Assembly (NCBI RefSeq): GCF_001618425.1
Contig: NZ_BDCU01000035.1
Coordinates: 1 to 64,000 of the forward strand
Source of the DNA: Nocardia fusca NBRC 14340
Lineage (GTDB): Bacteria > Actinomycetota > Actinomycetes > Mycobacteriales > Mycobacteriaceae
Direction: 5' to 3'
DNA length: 64,000 nucleotides
Part shown: piece by piece, positions 8,681 through 16,670 of the stretch
How the letters are laid out: the number at the start of each line of letters is the position of its first letter
Numbering within the stretch: position 1 is the stretch's first letter
Position numbers and translations under genes: made by a program
The notes under the pieces: generated by a model
Databases searched by the model: none
Seen by the model: the letters and a program-made list of their open reading frames with translations, nothing else
Told to the model about the DNA's origin: nothing

Positions 8681-8916
8681 GGGCGGCCTCCGGCATACAC
8701 AGTCGAGATGTCTTTCTTCGAAGCTGGCACATACGGCCCGTGAAGGCCGCGGTCAAGGCAGAGGTACCGCAGCGCAGAACCGTCTTCGAAAGCAGTACCT
8801 ATGGTCGGCGGAGGCCGCAGCGAAGGCGGAGACATCACCTCACGAGGCCTCCCTCGAAGCAGGTTCATGCGATCCGCGGAGGCCGCAGCGAAGGCGGAGG
8901 TATCGCAGTATCGCAT
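8677..8916 (-). CDS. Repeat-derived 79-codon ORF bridging cysW and cysA
   Basis: This frame starts at an ATG sharing bases with the cysW stop (TGATG) and ends at a TGA sharing bases with the cysA start (GTGA). It consists of three copies of an approximately 68-bp repeat. Because the unit is not a multiple of three, the encoded text changes with frame, for example SAFAAASADRMNLLRGRP and then MSPPSLRPPPTIGTAFE. No protein family is recognised. The frame may exist to keep ribosomes moving between the two transporter genes rather than to make a functional protein. Confidence 0.3.
   Translation of the reverse strand: MRYCDTSAFAAASADRMNLLRGRPREVMSPPSLRPPPTIGTAFEDGSALRYLCLDRGLHGPYVPASKKDISTVYAGGRP
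8738..8915 (-). repeat. Three-unit array of the ~67-bp intercistronic repeat
   Basis: Read on the coding (minus) strand, each unit begins like GCGATACCTCCGCCTTCGC, continues GGCCTCCGC, and ends near TTCGA(A/G)G with a purine-rich tail. Cores lie at 8876-8906, 8808-8838 and about 8738-8770, a spacing of about 68 nt. The copy next to cysW is the best preserved and the one next to cysA the most decayed. The same repeat forms eight units at 53412-53947. Confidence 0.9.
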
Positions 8917-9722
8917 CAGGACGCGTCCCGCTTACGTTCCAGGAGCGTCATCAACAGCAGGGTGATGAGCGCGAGCCCCATCAGCAGAGTGGCGGCGCAG
9001 TACGCACCGAAATCGTTGTGATCGTTGATATAGCGTTCGTGCACCAGCAGCGTCAGCGTCTGCGATACACCGGGGAACCCCGACGACACCATGATGACCG
9101 CGCCGAACTCCCCCAGCGCGCGGGCCACGGTGAGCACCACGCCGTAGGTCAGTCCCCAGCGGATGGCGGGGACGGTGATCCGCCAGAAGGTCTGCCAGCG
9201 TGAAGCCCCCAGGGTCGCCGCCGCCTGTTCCTGATCGTCGCCGATCTCGTGCAGCACCGGTTCCACCTCGCGCACCACGAACGGCATGGTGACGAAAATG
9301 GTCGCCAGCACCATGCCCGGCAGCGCGAAGATCACCCGGAAACCCCAGTCGGTGACCACACCGAACCAGCCGTCGACACCCCACAGCATGATCAACGCCA
9401 CGCCGACCACCACCGGCGAGACCGCGAAGGGCAGGTCCACGATGCCCTGTAGCAACCGGCGACCGGGGAAATCGCCGCGTACCAGCGCCAGGGCGATCAC
9501 CACGCCGAGTATCACGTTCACCGGCACCACGATCACCAGGATGATCATGGAGAGATTGAAGGCCGAGATGGCGGCGGGCGTACTGATCTGATCGATGAAC
9601 GCCCCGATCCCCTGGCCGAACGCCCGGTACAGGATGATCCCGAGCGGCAGCACCAGCAGCACGAACAGATAGCCGAGAGCGAGCACGCGCAGCGTGATCC
9701 GGCCGGGAGCGGACAGTTTCAT
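8916..9722 (-). CDS. cysW: Sulfate ABC transporter permease CysW
   Basis: This 268-residue inner-membrane protein has six predicted transmembrane segments and the permease coupling motif ARALGEFGAVIMV near residue 200. It forms the sulfate channel with CysT. Its ATG at 9720-9722 overlaps the cysT stop by 4 nt (ATGA). Its own stop overlaps the start of the repeat-derived ORF. Confidence 0.95.
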   Translation of the reverse strand: MKLSAPGRITLRVLALGYLFVLLVLPLGIILYRAFGQGIGAFIDQISTPAAISAFNLSMIILVIVVPVNVILGVVIALALVRGDFPGRRLLQGIVDLPFAVSPVVVGVALIMLWGVDGWFGVVTDWGFRVIFALPGMVLATIFVTMPFVVREVEPVLHEIGDDQEQAAATLGASRWQTFWRITVPAIRWGLTYGVVLTVARALGEFGAVIMVSSGFPGVSQTLTLLVHERYINDHNDFGAYCAATLLMGLALITLLLMTLLERKRDAS

Positions 9723-10603
9723 CGGGCCTCACGTTCCTTGCGTGCCGTCCGCTCGGCGAACACCCGCAGCACCAGCAGCGCGACGAACGCGATCACCAGC
9801 AGCGCCACCGAGACCGCCGCCGCGTTCACCGGCCGGTCGATCTCGATCTGCTGCTGGATGTACTGGGAGGCCACCTGCGTCTCACGGGGGATGTTGCCGC
9901 CGATCAGCACCACCGACCCGAATTCACCGATGGCGCGCGCGAAGGCCAGGCCGCCGCCGCTGATGATGGCCGGCGCCAGGGTCGGCAGCACCACGCGGCG
10001 GAAGGTCGTCCAGTTGTCGGCGCCCAGCGACAGCGCCGCCTGTTCCACCTCGCGATCGGCCTCGATGAGCACCGGCTGCACCGAGCGCACCACGAAGGGC
10101 AGGGTCACGAAGGCCAATGCCACCACCAGGCCCGGCCGGGTGGCGTTGAGATGGATATCGACCGGACTCTGCGGTCCGTACAGGGCCAGCAGCACAATGC
10201 TGGCGACGATCGTGGGCAGCGCGAACGGCAGGTCGATCAGCGCGTTCACCAGTCCCTTGCCCGGGAAGTCGTCACGGACCAGGACCCAGGCGATCATCGT
10301 GCCCATCACGACGTTCAGCAGCGCCACCGCCAGCGAGACCAGCACCGTCACCCGCAGCGACGCCAGGGCCAGCGGGTCGGTCACCGCACCCCAGAACCCG
10401 GACCAGCCGTCGTCGAACGCGCTGACGGTCAGCGCGGCCAGCGGCAACAGCACGATCACACTGAGCCACAGCATCGCGGTGGCGATACCGAGCGGGCCCA
10501 CCGAACCGGTGAACCGCAACCACGACCGGAGCGGCCGGCGGGGGGACACGTCGGGGCCGACGCCGCCGGCGGGCGCGGGTTCGGTGGTGGTGCTGGTGGT
10601 CAC
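9719..10603 (-). CDS. cysT: Sulfate ABC transporter permease CysT (CysU)
   Basis: This 294-residue protein has six hydrophobic helices and the EAA-type loop ARAIGEFGSVVLIGGN. It is the partner permease of CysW. The first about 40 residues are polar and Thr/Pro-rich, then membrane segments start at GIATAMLWLSVIVLLPLAAL. The GTG at 10601-10603 is 36 nt after the stop of the binding-protein gene. Confidence 0.95.
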   Translation of the reverse strand: MTTSTTTEPAPAGGVGPDVSPRRPLRSWLRFTGSVGPLGIATAMLWLSVIVLLPLAALTVSAFDDGWSGFWGAVTDPLALASLRVTVLVSLAVALLNVVMGTMIAWVLVRDDFPGKGLVNALIDLPFALPTIVASIVLLALYGPQSPVDIHLNATRPGLVVALAFVTLPFVVRSVQPVLIEADREVEQAALSLGADNWTTFRRVVLPTLAPAIISGGGLAFARAIGEFGSVVLIGGNIPRETQVASQYIQQQIEIDRPVNAAAVSVALLVIAFVALLVLRVFAERTARKEREAR

Positions 10604-10639
10604 GAGTATCGAGTATCGCGTGTGGGCCGGGTCACCCGG

Positions 10640-11671
10640 TCACTCGGTCGCGTTGTCGTACGCGACGGCGATGGTGCCGGAGTCGGGCGCGAACAGTTCC
10701 GTTTCCACCGTCTCCCAGCCACCGAGGTCGGCGACGGTGTACAGAGTGGGCGGCTGCGGGAAGACGTCGGTGTACTCGGCGGCCACCCCCGGATCGACCG
10801 GACGGAAGCCCGCGTCGGCCCAGGCACGCTGCGCTTCGGTCGTATAGAGGAAATCGCGGAAGGCGACCGCCTTCTCCGGATGCTGGGCATGGGTGAGCAC
10901 CGCGACCGGATTCTCGATCTTGAAGGTGGTCTCGGGCACGATGTGCTCGACCGGGTCGCCGTGCCGTTCGGCGAAGATCGCCTCGTTCTCGTAGCTGATC
11001 AGCACATCACCGGTGCCCTGCAGGAAAGCCTCGGTGGCCTCCCGCCCCGATTTCGGCTGTACGCGCACATGGGTCAGCATCTGGTTCAGGTAGTCGACCC
11101 CCGCCTGCGGGTTCTGCCCGCCCGCACTGGCCGCGGCGTAGGGGGCGAGCAGGTTCCATTTCGCCGAACCGGAACTGAACGGATTGGGGGTCACCACCTC
11201 GACCTCGGGGCGCAGCAGATCGTCCCAGGTCCGGATGTTCTTCGGGTTCCCCGCGCGCACCACCAGCGCCACCACCGAGCCGAAGGGCACCCCGCGGGTG
11301 GCGTCGGTGTTCCAGTCGGGATCCACCAGTCCGGCGTCGACCAACCGCGTGATATCGGGTTCGAGGGAGAAACTCACCACATCGGCGGGCGCGCCGCGCG
11401 CGATCTTGCGGGACTGGTCCCCCGACGCGCCATAGGACTGGCGCACCTCCACACCCTCGCCCACCTCGGTCTGGTTGAACTTCGGGATCACTTCGTCGTA
11501 GCCGGGCTTGGGGATGGCGTACGCGTACAGGTCGACGGTTCCGCCGCTGCCGTCGGCCCCGCCGCCGCCGACCTCGTCACTGGATCCCCCGGCACACCCG
11601 GCCAGCAGCATCGGTACCGCGACCAGCACCGCCAGCAGGCGATGCGCCGGCCGCACGACAGCCCGCCTCAC
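10640..11671 (-). CDS. subI: Sulfate-binding lipoprotein SubI
   Basis: This is the periplasm-facing binding protein of the sulfate importer, 343 residues from the GTG at 11669-11671. The signal peptide runs from RPAHRLLAVLVAVPMLLAGC to the lipobox Cys. The mature part shows the sulfate-binding family pattern, for example YAYAIPKPGYDEVIP, SYGASGDQSRKI and NPFSSGSAKWNLLAPYAAA. The GTG overlaps the stop of a 25-codon membrane peptide gene (GTGA), which fixes this start. Longer in-frame upstream starts would run through that peptide gene. Confidence 0.93.
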   Translation of the reverse strand: MRRAVVRPAHRLLAVLVAVPMLLAGCAGGSSDEVGGGGADGSGGTVDLYAYAIPKPGYDEVIPKFNQTEVGEGVEVRQSYGASGDQSRKIARGAPADVVSFSLEPDITRLVDAGLVDPDWNTDATRGVPFGSVVALVVRAGNPKNIRTWDDLLRPEVEVVTPNPFSSGSAKWNLLAPYAAASAGGQNPQAGVDYLNQMLTHVRVQPKSGREATEAFLQGTGDVLISYENEAIFAERHGDPVEHIVPETTFKIENPVAVLTHAQHPEKAVAFRDFLYTTEAQRAWADAGFRPVDPGVAAEYTDVFPQPPTLYTVADLGGWETVETELFAPDSGTIAVAYDNATE

Positions 11672-11745
11672 CGGGTGAACAGCCAGGCGACGATCACCAG
11701 CACCAGCAGCGCCAGCAGCGCGATCTGCACCCGTGAGCGCGGCAT
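11668..11745 (-). CDS. 25-residue single-pass membrane peptide upstream of subI
   Basis: The frame reads MPRSRVQIALLALLVLVIVA then WLFTR and stop: a short basic N-terminus followed by one strongly hydrophobic helix. Its ATG shares bases with the stop of the upstream 69-residue membrane protein (TGATG) and its TGA shares bases with the subI GTG. Such tight double overlap argues that it is translated. No known family can be assigned. It could act as a small membrane partner of the transporter or simply couple translation. Confidence 0.6.
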   Translation of the reverse strand: MPRSRVQIALLALLVLVIVAWLFTR

Positions 11746-11954
11746 CAGCACACCTCGTTTCCGGCATCGCGGTCACCGTCGGCGTCGTCGCGGCCCAGTG
11801 CGACGCCCGCCACATGCAGGAGCCGGTCGATCAGGTAGGCGATCGCGAAACTGATCGGCACCATACCCACCAGCACCACGAGGAACTGAGGTATGAACGG
11901 CAGACCCGCCACCCACATCTCGAACCCGTCCCACCAGTCGGCAATACGCTCCAC
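11745..11954 (-). CDS. Rv2401A-like small membrane protein
   Basis: This 69-residue protein has a central hydrophobic stretch, PQFLVVLVGMVPISFAIAYL, after an amphipathic start with WWDGFEMWV, and a charged tail DDADGDRDAGNE. Size and position match the M. tuberculosis protein Rv2401A, which also precedes subI. It heads the sulfate operon. TACGCT lies 7 nt before the GTG at 11954, suggesting a nearly leaderless transcript. Function unknown. Confidence 0.65.
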   Translation of the reverse strand: MERIADWWDGFEMWVAGLPFIPQFLVVLVGMVPISFAIAYLIDRLLHVAGVALGRDDADGDRDAGNEVC

Positions 11955-12000
11955 GGCGACCAGCGTAGAACACCACACGGTGGCCACCCCGACCCGCGCC

Positions 12001-12031
12001 TTGACCTCAACCCGACTCGAGATTGCAGGCT
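12001..12031 (+). promoter_or_regulatory. MerR/SoxR-type promoter with 19-bp spacer
   Basis: TTGACC (12001-12006) and CAGGCT (12026-12031) are separated by 19 bp, the overlong spacing typical of promoters activated by MerR-family proteins. CCTCAAC and CTCGAGATTG form an imperfect dyad in the spacer. The -10 lies 6 nt before the ATG at 12038, so the message would be leaderless. The regulator is not encoded in the window. Confidence 0.5.
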
Positions 12032-12037
12032 GGGGTC

Positions 12038-12700
12038 ATGACACAGGCACCAGAGGTATGGAACTCCGCCTACGACAACGACACCGCGCCGTGGATCATC
12101 GGCGAACCCCAGCCCGCGATCGTCGAACTGGAACGGGCCGGCCGGATCCGCGGCCGCGTCCTGGACCCCGGCGCGGGCGCCGGTGAGCACACCATCGCGC
12201 TCACCGCCCTCGGCTACGACGTGCTCGGCGTGGATCTCTCCCCGAGCGCGGTCGCCTACGCCCGCCGGAACGCCGCGGCCAAGCAGGTACCTGCCGCGCG
12301 GTTCGAAGTGGCCGATATGGTCGCTCTCGCCCACTCCGGCGACAACCCGCTCGGCACCTTCGACACGATCGTCGACAGTGCGCTGTTCCACGTGTTCGTC
12401 GATGACGCCGGGGCTCGGGCCGACTACGTCCGGACACTGCACCGGCTGTGCGCGCCGGGCGGGTACGTGCACATTCTGGCGCTCTCGGACACCGAGGCCG
12501 GATTCGGTCCGCGGATCGGCGCGGCCATGATCCGCGACTCCTTCACCGGCCCCGGCTGGGAGGTCGAGGACCTGCGGCCCGACCACTACTACGGCCGGAT
12601 CACCGAGACGGTCGCCGACCGGGCCGGGGACCTCACGCCCGACGCCGCGGGCAAGGTTGAACTCGCCGCCTGGCTGGCCCGGATCCGGCGCGTCGGCTGA
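12038..12700 (+). CDS. Class I SAM-dependent methyltransferase
   Basis: This 220-residue protein has motif I RVLDPGAGAGEHTIALTALG, motif II YDVLGVDLSPSAV and the later FDTIVDSALFHVF, giving the seven-stranded Rossmann methyltransferase fold. The opening VWNSAYDNDTAPWIIGEPQP is typical of a subgroup related to thiopurine or small-molecule methyltransferases. The substrate is unknown. The promoter looks MerR-controlled, which would fit a xenobiotic or metal(loid) methylation role, but that is inference. Confidence 0.85.
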   Translation: MTQAPEVWNSAYDNDTAPWIIGEPQPAIVELERAGRIRGRVLDPGAGAGEHTIALTALGYDVLGVDLSPSAVAYARRNAAAKQVPAARFEVADMVALAHSGDNPLGTFDTIVDSALFHVFVDDAGARADYVRTLHRLCAPGGYVHILALSDTEAGFGPRIGAAMIRDSFTGPGWEVEDLRPDHYYGRITETVADRAGDLTPDAAGKVELAAWLARIRRVG

Positions 12701-12742
12701 ACCGTGGTGGACGGCTCGGGGTCGCGCGACCCATGATGGGGT

Positions 12743-14755
12743 ATGCCGAGTCCCGAGCACGCACCGTCGGCCGACGGGAAACCGGGCACCTTCCCGGCCG
12801 TTCCGCCGGAGACCAAGTTGCCGCAGAGCAACTTCCCGGTCATCGACGACTATGCCTTCCTGTCCGACTGCGAAACCACCTGCCTGATCGCCAGCAACGG
12901 CTCGGTCGAGTGGATGTGTGTCCCACGCCCGGATTCACCGAGTGTTTTCGGCGCCATCCTGGATCGCAGTGCCGGCCATTTCCGGCTGGGCCCCTACGGC
13001 CGTACCGTGCCCGCCGCCCGCCGCTATCTGCCCGGCGGAATGATCCTGGAGACCACCTGGCAGACCGAAACGGGCTGGTTGATCGTCCGGGACGCGCTGG
13101 TGCTGGGTCCGTGGCACAACACCGAACAGCGCAGCCGCACCCGTCGCCGCACGCCGACCGATTGGGATGCCGCCCATATGCTGCTGCGCACGGTCAAATG
13201 CGTCAGCGGCACGGTTGAACTCGAACTGAGCTGTGAACCGTCGTTCGACTACCACCGGGCCCCGGCCACCTGGGAGTACACGGGCAAGGTGTACGAGGAG
13301 GCCTCCGCGGTCTGTGCCGCCGACCCCACGGCCGGGCCCACCCTGGTACTCACCACCGATCTGCGCCTGGGCCTGGAAGGCCGTGAGGCCCGGGCGCGGA
13401 CCCGGATGACCGAGGGCGACTGCGCCTATGTCGCGCTGACCTGGTCGGAGCTGCCCGCACCGCAGACCTTCGCCGAAGCCGCCGAGAAGATGTGGACCAC
13501 CATCGACTGCTGGCGGCAGTGGATCACCCTCGGTGATTTCCCGGACCATCCCTGGCGTCGCTATCTGCAACGCAGCGCCCTCACTCTGAAGGGCCTCACC
13601 TACGCCCCCACCGGCGCCCTCATGGCCGCCGCCACCACCTCGCTGCCCGAGTCACCGGGCGGGGAGCGCAACTGGGACTACCGGTACTCCTGGGTACGCG
13701 ATGCCAGTTTCGCCCTGTGGGGTCTGTACACCCTGGGCCTCGACCGCGAAGCCGACGATTTCTTCGCCTTCCTGCACGACGCCACCACCGGACCCGACGA
13801 CGAGGCGGTACCCCTGCAGGTGCTGTACGGGATCGGCGGGGAGCGCGAGCTCACCGAGCACACCCTCGATCACCTGTCCGGGTACGGCAACGCCCGGCCG
13901 GTCCGGATCGGTAACGGCGCCTACAACCAAGAGCAGCACGATATCTGGGGCACCATGCTCGATGCGGTCTACCTGCACGTGAAATCCCGCCAGCACGTAC
14001 CGGAAACGCTGTGGCCGATGCTGGAACGCCAGGTCGGCGCCGCCATCGACAACTGGCGCCGACCCGACCGCAGCCTCTGGGAGGTCCGCGGCGAACCCCA
14101 GCACTTCACCTCCTCGAAGGTGATGTGTTGGGTGGCGCTGGACCGCGGTGCGCGAATCGCCGAACTGCACGGTCAGGTGCATACGGCCCAGGAATGGCAT
14201 CGGATCGCCGAGGAGATCCGGGCCGATGTGCTGGCCCACGGCGTGGACGACCGCGGTCGCTTCACCCAGGTGTACGGCGGCACCACCCTCGATGCCTCCC
14301 TGCTACTGGTGGTACTCACCCGATTCCTGCCTCCGGACGACCGGCGGGTCCGCGCGACGGTGCTCGGCATCGCCGAGGAGCTCTCGGAGAACGGCCTGGT
14401 ACTGCGCTACCGCAACGAGACCACCGACGACGGGCAGGTCAGCCCCGAGGGCAGCTTCACCATCTGCTCGTTCTGGCTGGTATCGGCGCTGGTGGAGATC
14501 GGCGAGATCGGCCGCGCCCGCAGACTGTGCGAACGGCTGCTCACCCATGCCAGCCCGCTCAAGCTCTACGCCGAGGAGATCGATCCGTCCACCGGCCGGC
14601 ATCTGGGCAACTTCCCGCAGGCGTTCACCCACCTCGCGCTGATCAACGCGGTCACCCACCTGATCCGGGCCGAGGGCTCCCAGGAGGCCGGGACATTCCG
14701 CCCGGCGCACAACAAGACCGGCGGCACCCCGTGGCGCAGCCGCCCCCGGCGCTGA
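12743..14755 (+). CDS. GH15-family trehalase (Rv2402-like)
   Basis: This 670-residue protein belongs to glycoside hydrolase family 15. The (alpha/alpha)6 barrel contains ERNWDYRYSWVRDASFALW, the usual family signature with an acidic catalytic residue, and SPEGSFTICSFWLVSALVEI carrying the second acidic region. The N-terminal beta-rich domain contains VIDDYAFLSDCETTCLIASN. In mycobacteria the equivalent gene, Rv2402, encodes a trehalase that hydrolyses trehalose to glucose. No signal peptide is seen, so it should be cytoplasmic. It faces the dynamin-like gene tail to tail with only 10 nt between them. Confidence 0.9.
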   Translation: MPSPEHAPSADGKPGTFPAVPPETKLPQSNFPVIDDYAFLSDCETTCLIASNGSVEWMCVPRPDSPSVFGAILDRSAGHFRLGPYGRTVPAARRYLPGGMILETTWQTETGWLIVRDALVLGPWHNTEQRSRTRRRTPTDWDAAHMLLRTVKCVSGTVELELSCEPSFDYHRAPATWEYTGKVYEEASAVCAADPTAGPTLVLTTDLRLGLEGREARARTRMTEGDCAYVALTWSELPAPQTFAEAAEKMWTTIDCWRQWITLGDFPDHPWRRYLQRSALTLKGLTYAPTGALMAAATTSLPESPGGERNWDYRYSWVRDASFALWGLYTLGLDREADDFFAFLHDATTGPDDEAVPLQVLYGIGGERELTEHTLDHLSGYGNARPVRIGNGAYNQEQHDIWGTMLDAVYLHVKSRQHVPETLWPMLERQVGAAIDNWRRPDRSLWEVRGEPQHFTSSKVMCWVALDRGARIAELHGQVHTAQEWHRIAEEIRADVLAHGVDDRGRFTQVYGGTTLDASLLLVVLTRFLPPDDRRVRATVLGIAEELSENGLVLRYRNETTDDGQVSPEGSFTICSFWLVSALVEIGEIGRARRLCERLLTHASPLKLYAEEIDPSTGRHLGNFPQAFTHLALINAVTHLIRAEGSQEAGTFRPAHNKTGGTPWRSRPRR

Positions 14756-14765
14756 TCAGGGCCGG

Positions 14766-16595
14766 TCAGGCGGCGACGAAACTGTCGGCCTGCTGGCGCA
14801 GGTCGCGCAACTTGCCCATCTCACTGTCCAACCGGGCGAGCCGTTCCGCACCCCGATCGCCGTACTGGGCGCCCGCTTCCTCGGCGACCCGCAGCGCCTC
14901 CTCCGCGGTACGCAACGCCTCGGTGGCTATATCGGTGAAATGATCCCGCAGCACCCGCTGCACCTCACGCAGGCGGGTCCGGGATTCCTTACCGACCTGG
15001 AACACCACATCGTCCATCAGACGCGCCAGCGCCACCTTGGCCTCGGCCTGCCGCCGCTGCCGGCGGGTGCGCCGGTCCTCCCACAGGGCATGCAGACCGA
15101 GCAGGATGCCGGCGCCGGCCGAATACCAGTTCACCAAGGACATACCGAGCAGACTGGTCGCCAGGCCGACCATGAGGATACCGCCGTAGGAACCGCGCAG
15201 CGCGGACAGGAACTGCTCGGTGATACCGGCTTTGGCGCTCTGCAGCGGCTCCAGCGGCGCGACGTTCTCCAGCAGTTCGGCGGGATATTGCGGACGGATA
15301 TCGGGCAGATCCGGGCGGCGGTGATCGGCGGGGAACCGCGCGGCCACCTGTTCGCCCAGTTCCTCGGCGCGATAGTTGGCCGTGTCGAAATTCTCCGCGA
15401 TCGCCTCGGCGATCCTGGCCTCGAGGTCGGTGCCGAAGCGCGCCCAGCGGGCCGCCGGGTCGGTACGCGAGATCTCGGCCTCGGCGTCGCGCACCAGGAT
15501 CCGCAGCCGGTGCCGGAGATCGTGTTCGATATCGGCCATGAGTTCGGTGCTGCCGTCGGCGAGCGTGATCTGCCAGGTCGCGGTGCGCTGGCGCAGCTGA
15601 TCGGCCTGGTCCCGTGCGGTGGCCAGCTGCTGGGTCACATGTGCCCGGCGACGCGGATCACGGAGCGCGTCGGCCTCGGTGCGCAGCGTGACACCGAGAT
15701 GGTCGCCGACCAGCCGGATATCGCGCACCGCGGACTGTACGGCCGCCGCGTCGGCGTGGGCGACCACGTAGTCGCGCAGATGTTCGACCAGTTGCGGCAG
15801 ACCCGATTCGATCGCACGCTGCTGATCGCCCGACTGCTGCGCCTCCTGATGGAGGGCGGCCGAGACCGGCGCCACCGCGAAACCCAATCCGGCGGCGTCG
15901 AGCAGTTCGCGGTTGCGTTCCTGCACATGGGTCCAGTGCGGGTTGCGATCGATCTTGTTGAGCACGCAGATCACCGTGGGGCACACCTGCCCGATCCGGC
16001 GCAGATGCGCGATCTGCTCCCGGCTGTATTCGTTGTCCGCATCGCTTACGTAGAGCACGGCGTCGGCGGCGGCGATCATCGACCAGGTGCTGCGATCCTG
16101 CACGGAAGCGCCAGGGGCGTCCATCAGCACGATCCCCTCGGCCAGCAACGGGCTGGGCTGGGTGAAATCGGCCCGGATCACCCCCTTGGCCGTGAGCGCC
16201 GGAGCCGGATTCAGCGGATCGACGGGCTGCCGGCGGATCCGCCCGCCGCCCTCACGGCGGATGAGGGTGGCGGAGGGTTCCGGGCCGTACTCCACGATCG
16301 CGGGCACGCTGATCGCACTGTCGGTGGCGCTGATCGGCGCCCCCGCCATGGTGTTGACCAGGGTGCTCATCCCGCTCTTCGGTGGACCGACCACCACCAG
16401 CCGAACCCTCGTATCGGCCACCCGGGCACGCACCATCCCCAGCCGGCCCCGCAAGTCGTTCCGACTCGCGGTGCGTGATACGTCCCGCAGCTCATCGATG
16501 ATCTGGATGAGGGGGGCCATCACATCCGGGTTCTTCACCGTGGCGGCCCGCGGTCCGGCTGCGGCAGACAAGCCCTGCTCCTCACTCTCGGTCAC
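14766..16595 (-). CDS. Dynamin-like GTPase (IniA/IniC type) with altered P-loop
   Basis: This 609-residue protein has the layout of bacterial dynamin-like proteins: an N-terminal G domain, long helical regions, a hydrophobic segment (about 475-505, GGILMVGLATSLLGMSLVNW) and a C-terminal coiled-coil part. G3 is MDAPG (about 159-162) and G4 is NKID (213-216). The P-loop reads GPPKSGMST (70-78), with Met where the Lys of GxxxxGKS is expected. Family members remodel membranes, and IniA in mycobacteria is induced by cell-wall drugs. The 75-nt gap to the upstream acidic protein suggests one operon. Confidence 0.85.
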   Translation of the reverse strand: MTESEEQGLSAAAGPRAATVKNPDVMAPLIQIIDELRDVSRTASRNDLRGRLGMVRARVADTRVRLVVVGPPKSGMSTLVNTMAGAPISATDSAISVPAIVEYGPEPSATLIRREGGGRIRRQPVDPLNPAPALTAKGVIRADFTQPSPLLAEGIVLMDAPGASVQDRSTWSMIAAADAVLYVSDADNEYSREQIAHLRRIGQVCPTVICVLNKIDRNPHWTHVQERNRELLDAAGLGFAVAPVSAALHQEAQQSGDQQRAIESGLPQLVEHLRDYVVAHADAAAVQSAVRDIRLVGDHLGVTLRTEADALRDPRRRAHVTQQLATARDQADQLRQRTATWQITLADGSTELMADIEHDLRHRLRILVRDAEAEISRTDPAARWARFGTDLEARIAEAIAENFDTANYRAEELGEQVAARFPADHRRPDLPDIRPQYPAELLENVAPLEPLQSAKAGITEQFLSALRGSYGGILMVGLATSLLGMSLVNWYSAGAGILLGLHALWEDRRTRRQRRQAEAKVALARLMDDVVFQVGKESRTRLREVQRVLRDHFTDIATEALRTAEEALRVAEEAGAQYGDRGAERLARLDSEMGKLRDLRQQADSFVAA

Positions 16596-16670
16596 AACAT
16601 CCCGTCATCGACCGTGCTCGGTCGAATCACCCCCGTACGACCGGACAGCACCCCCGCCGGTCGTGAACCG

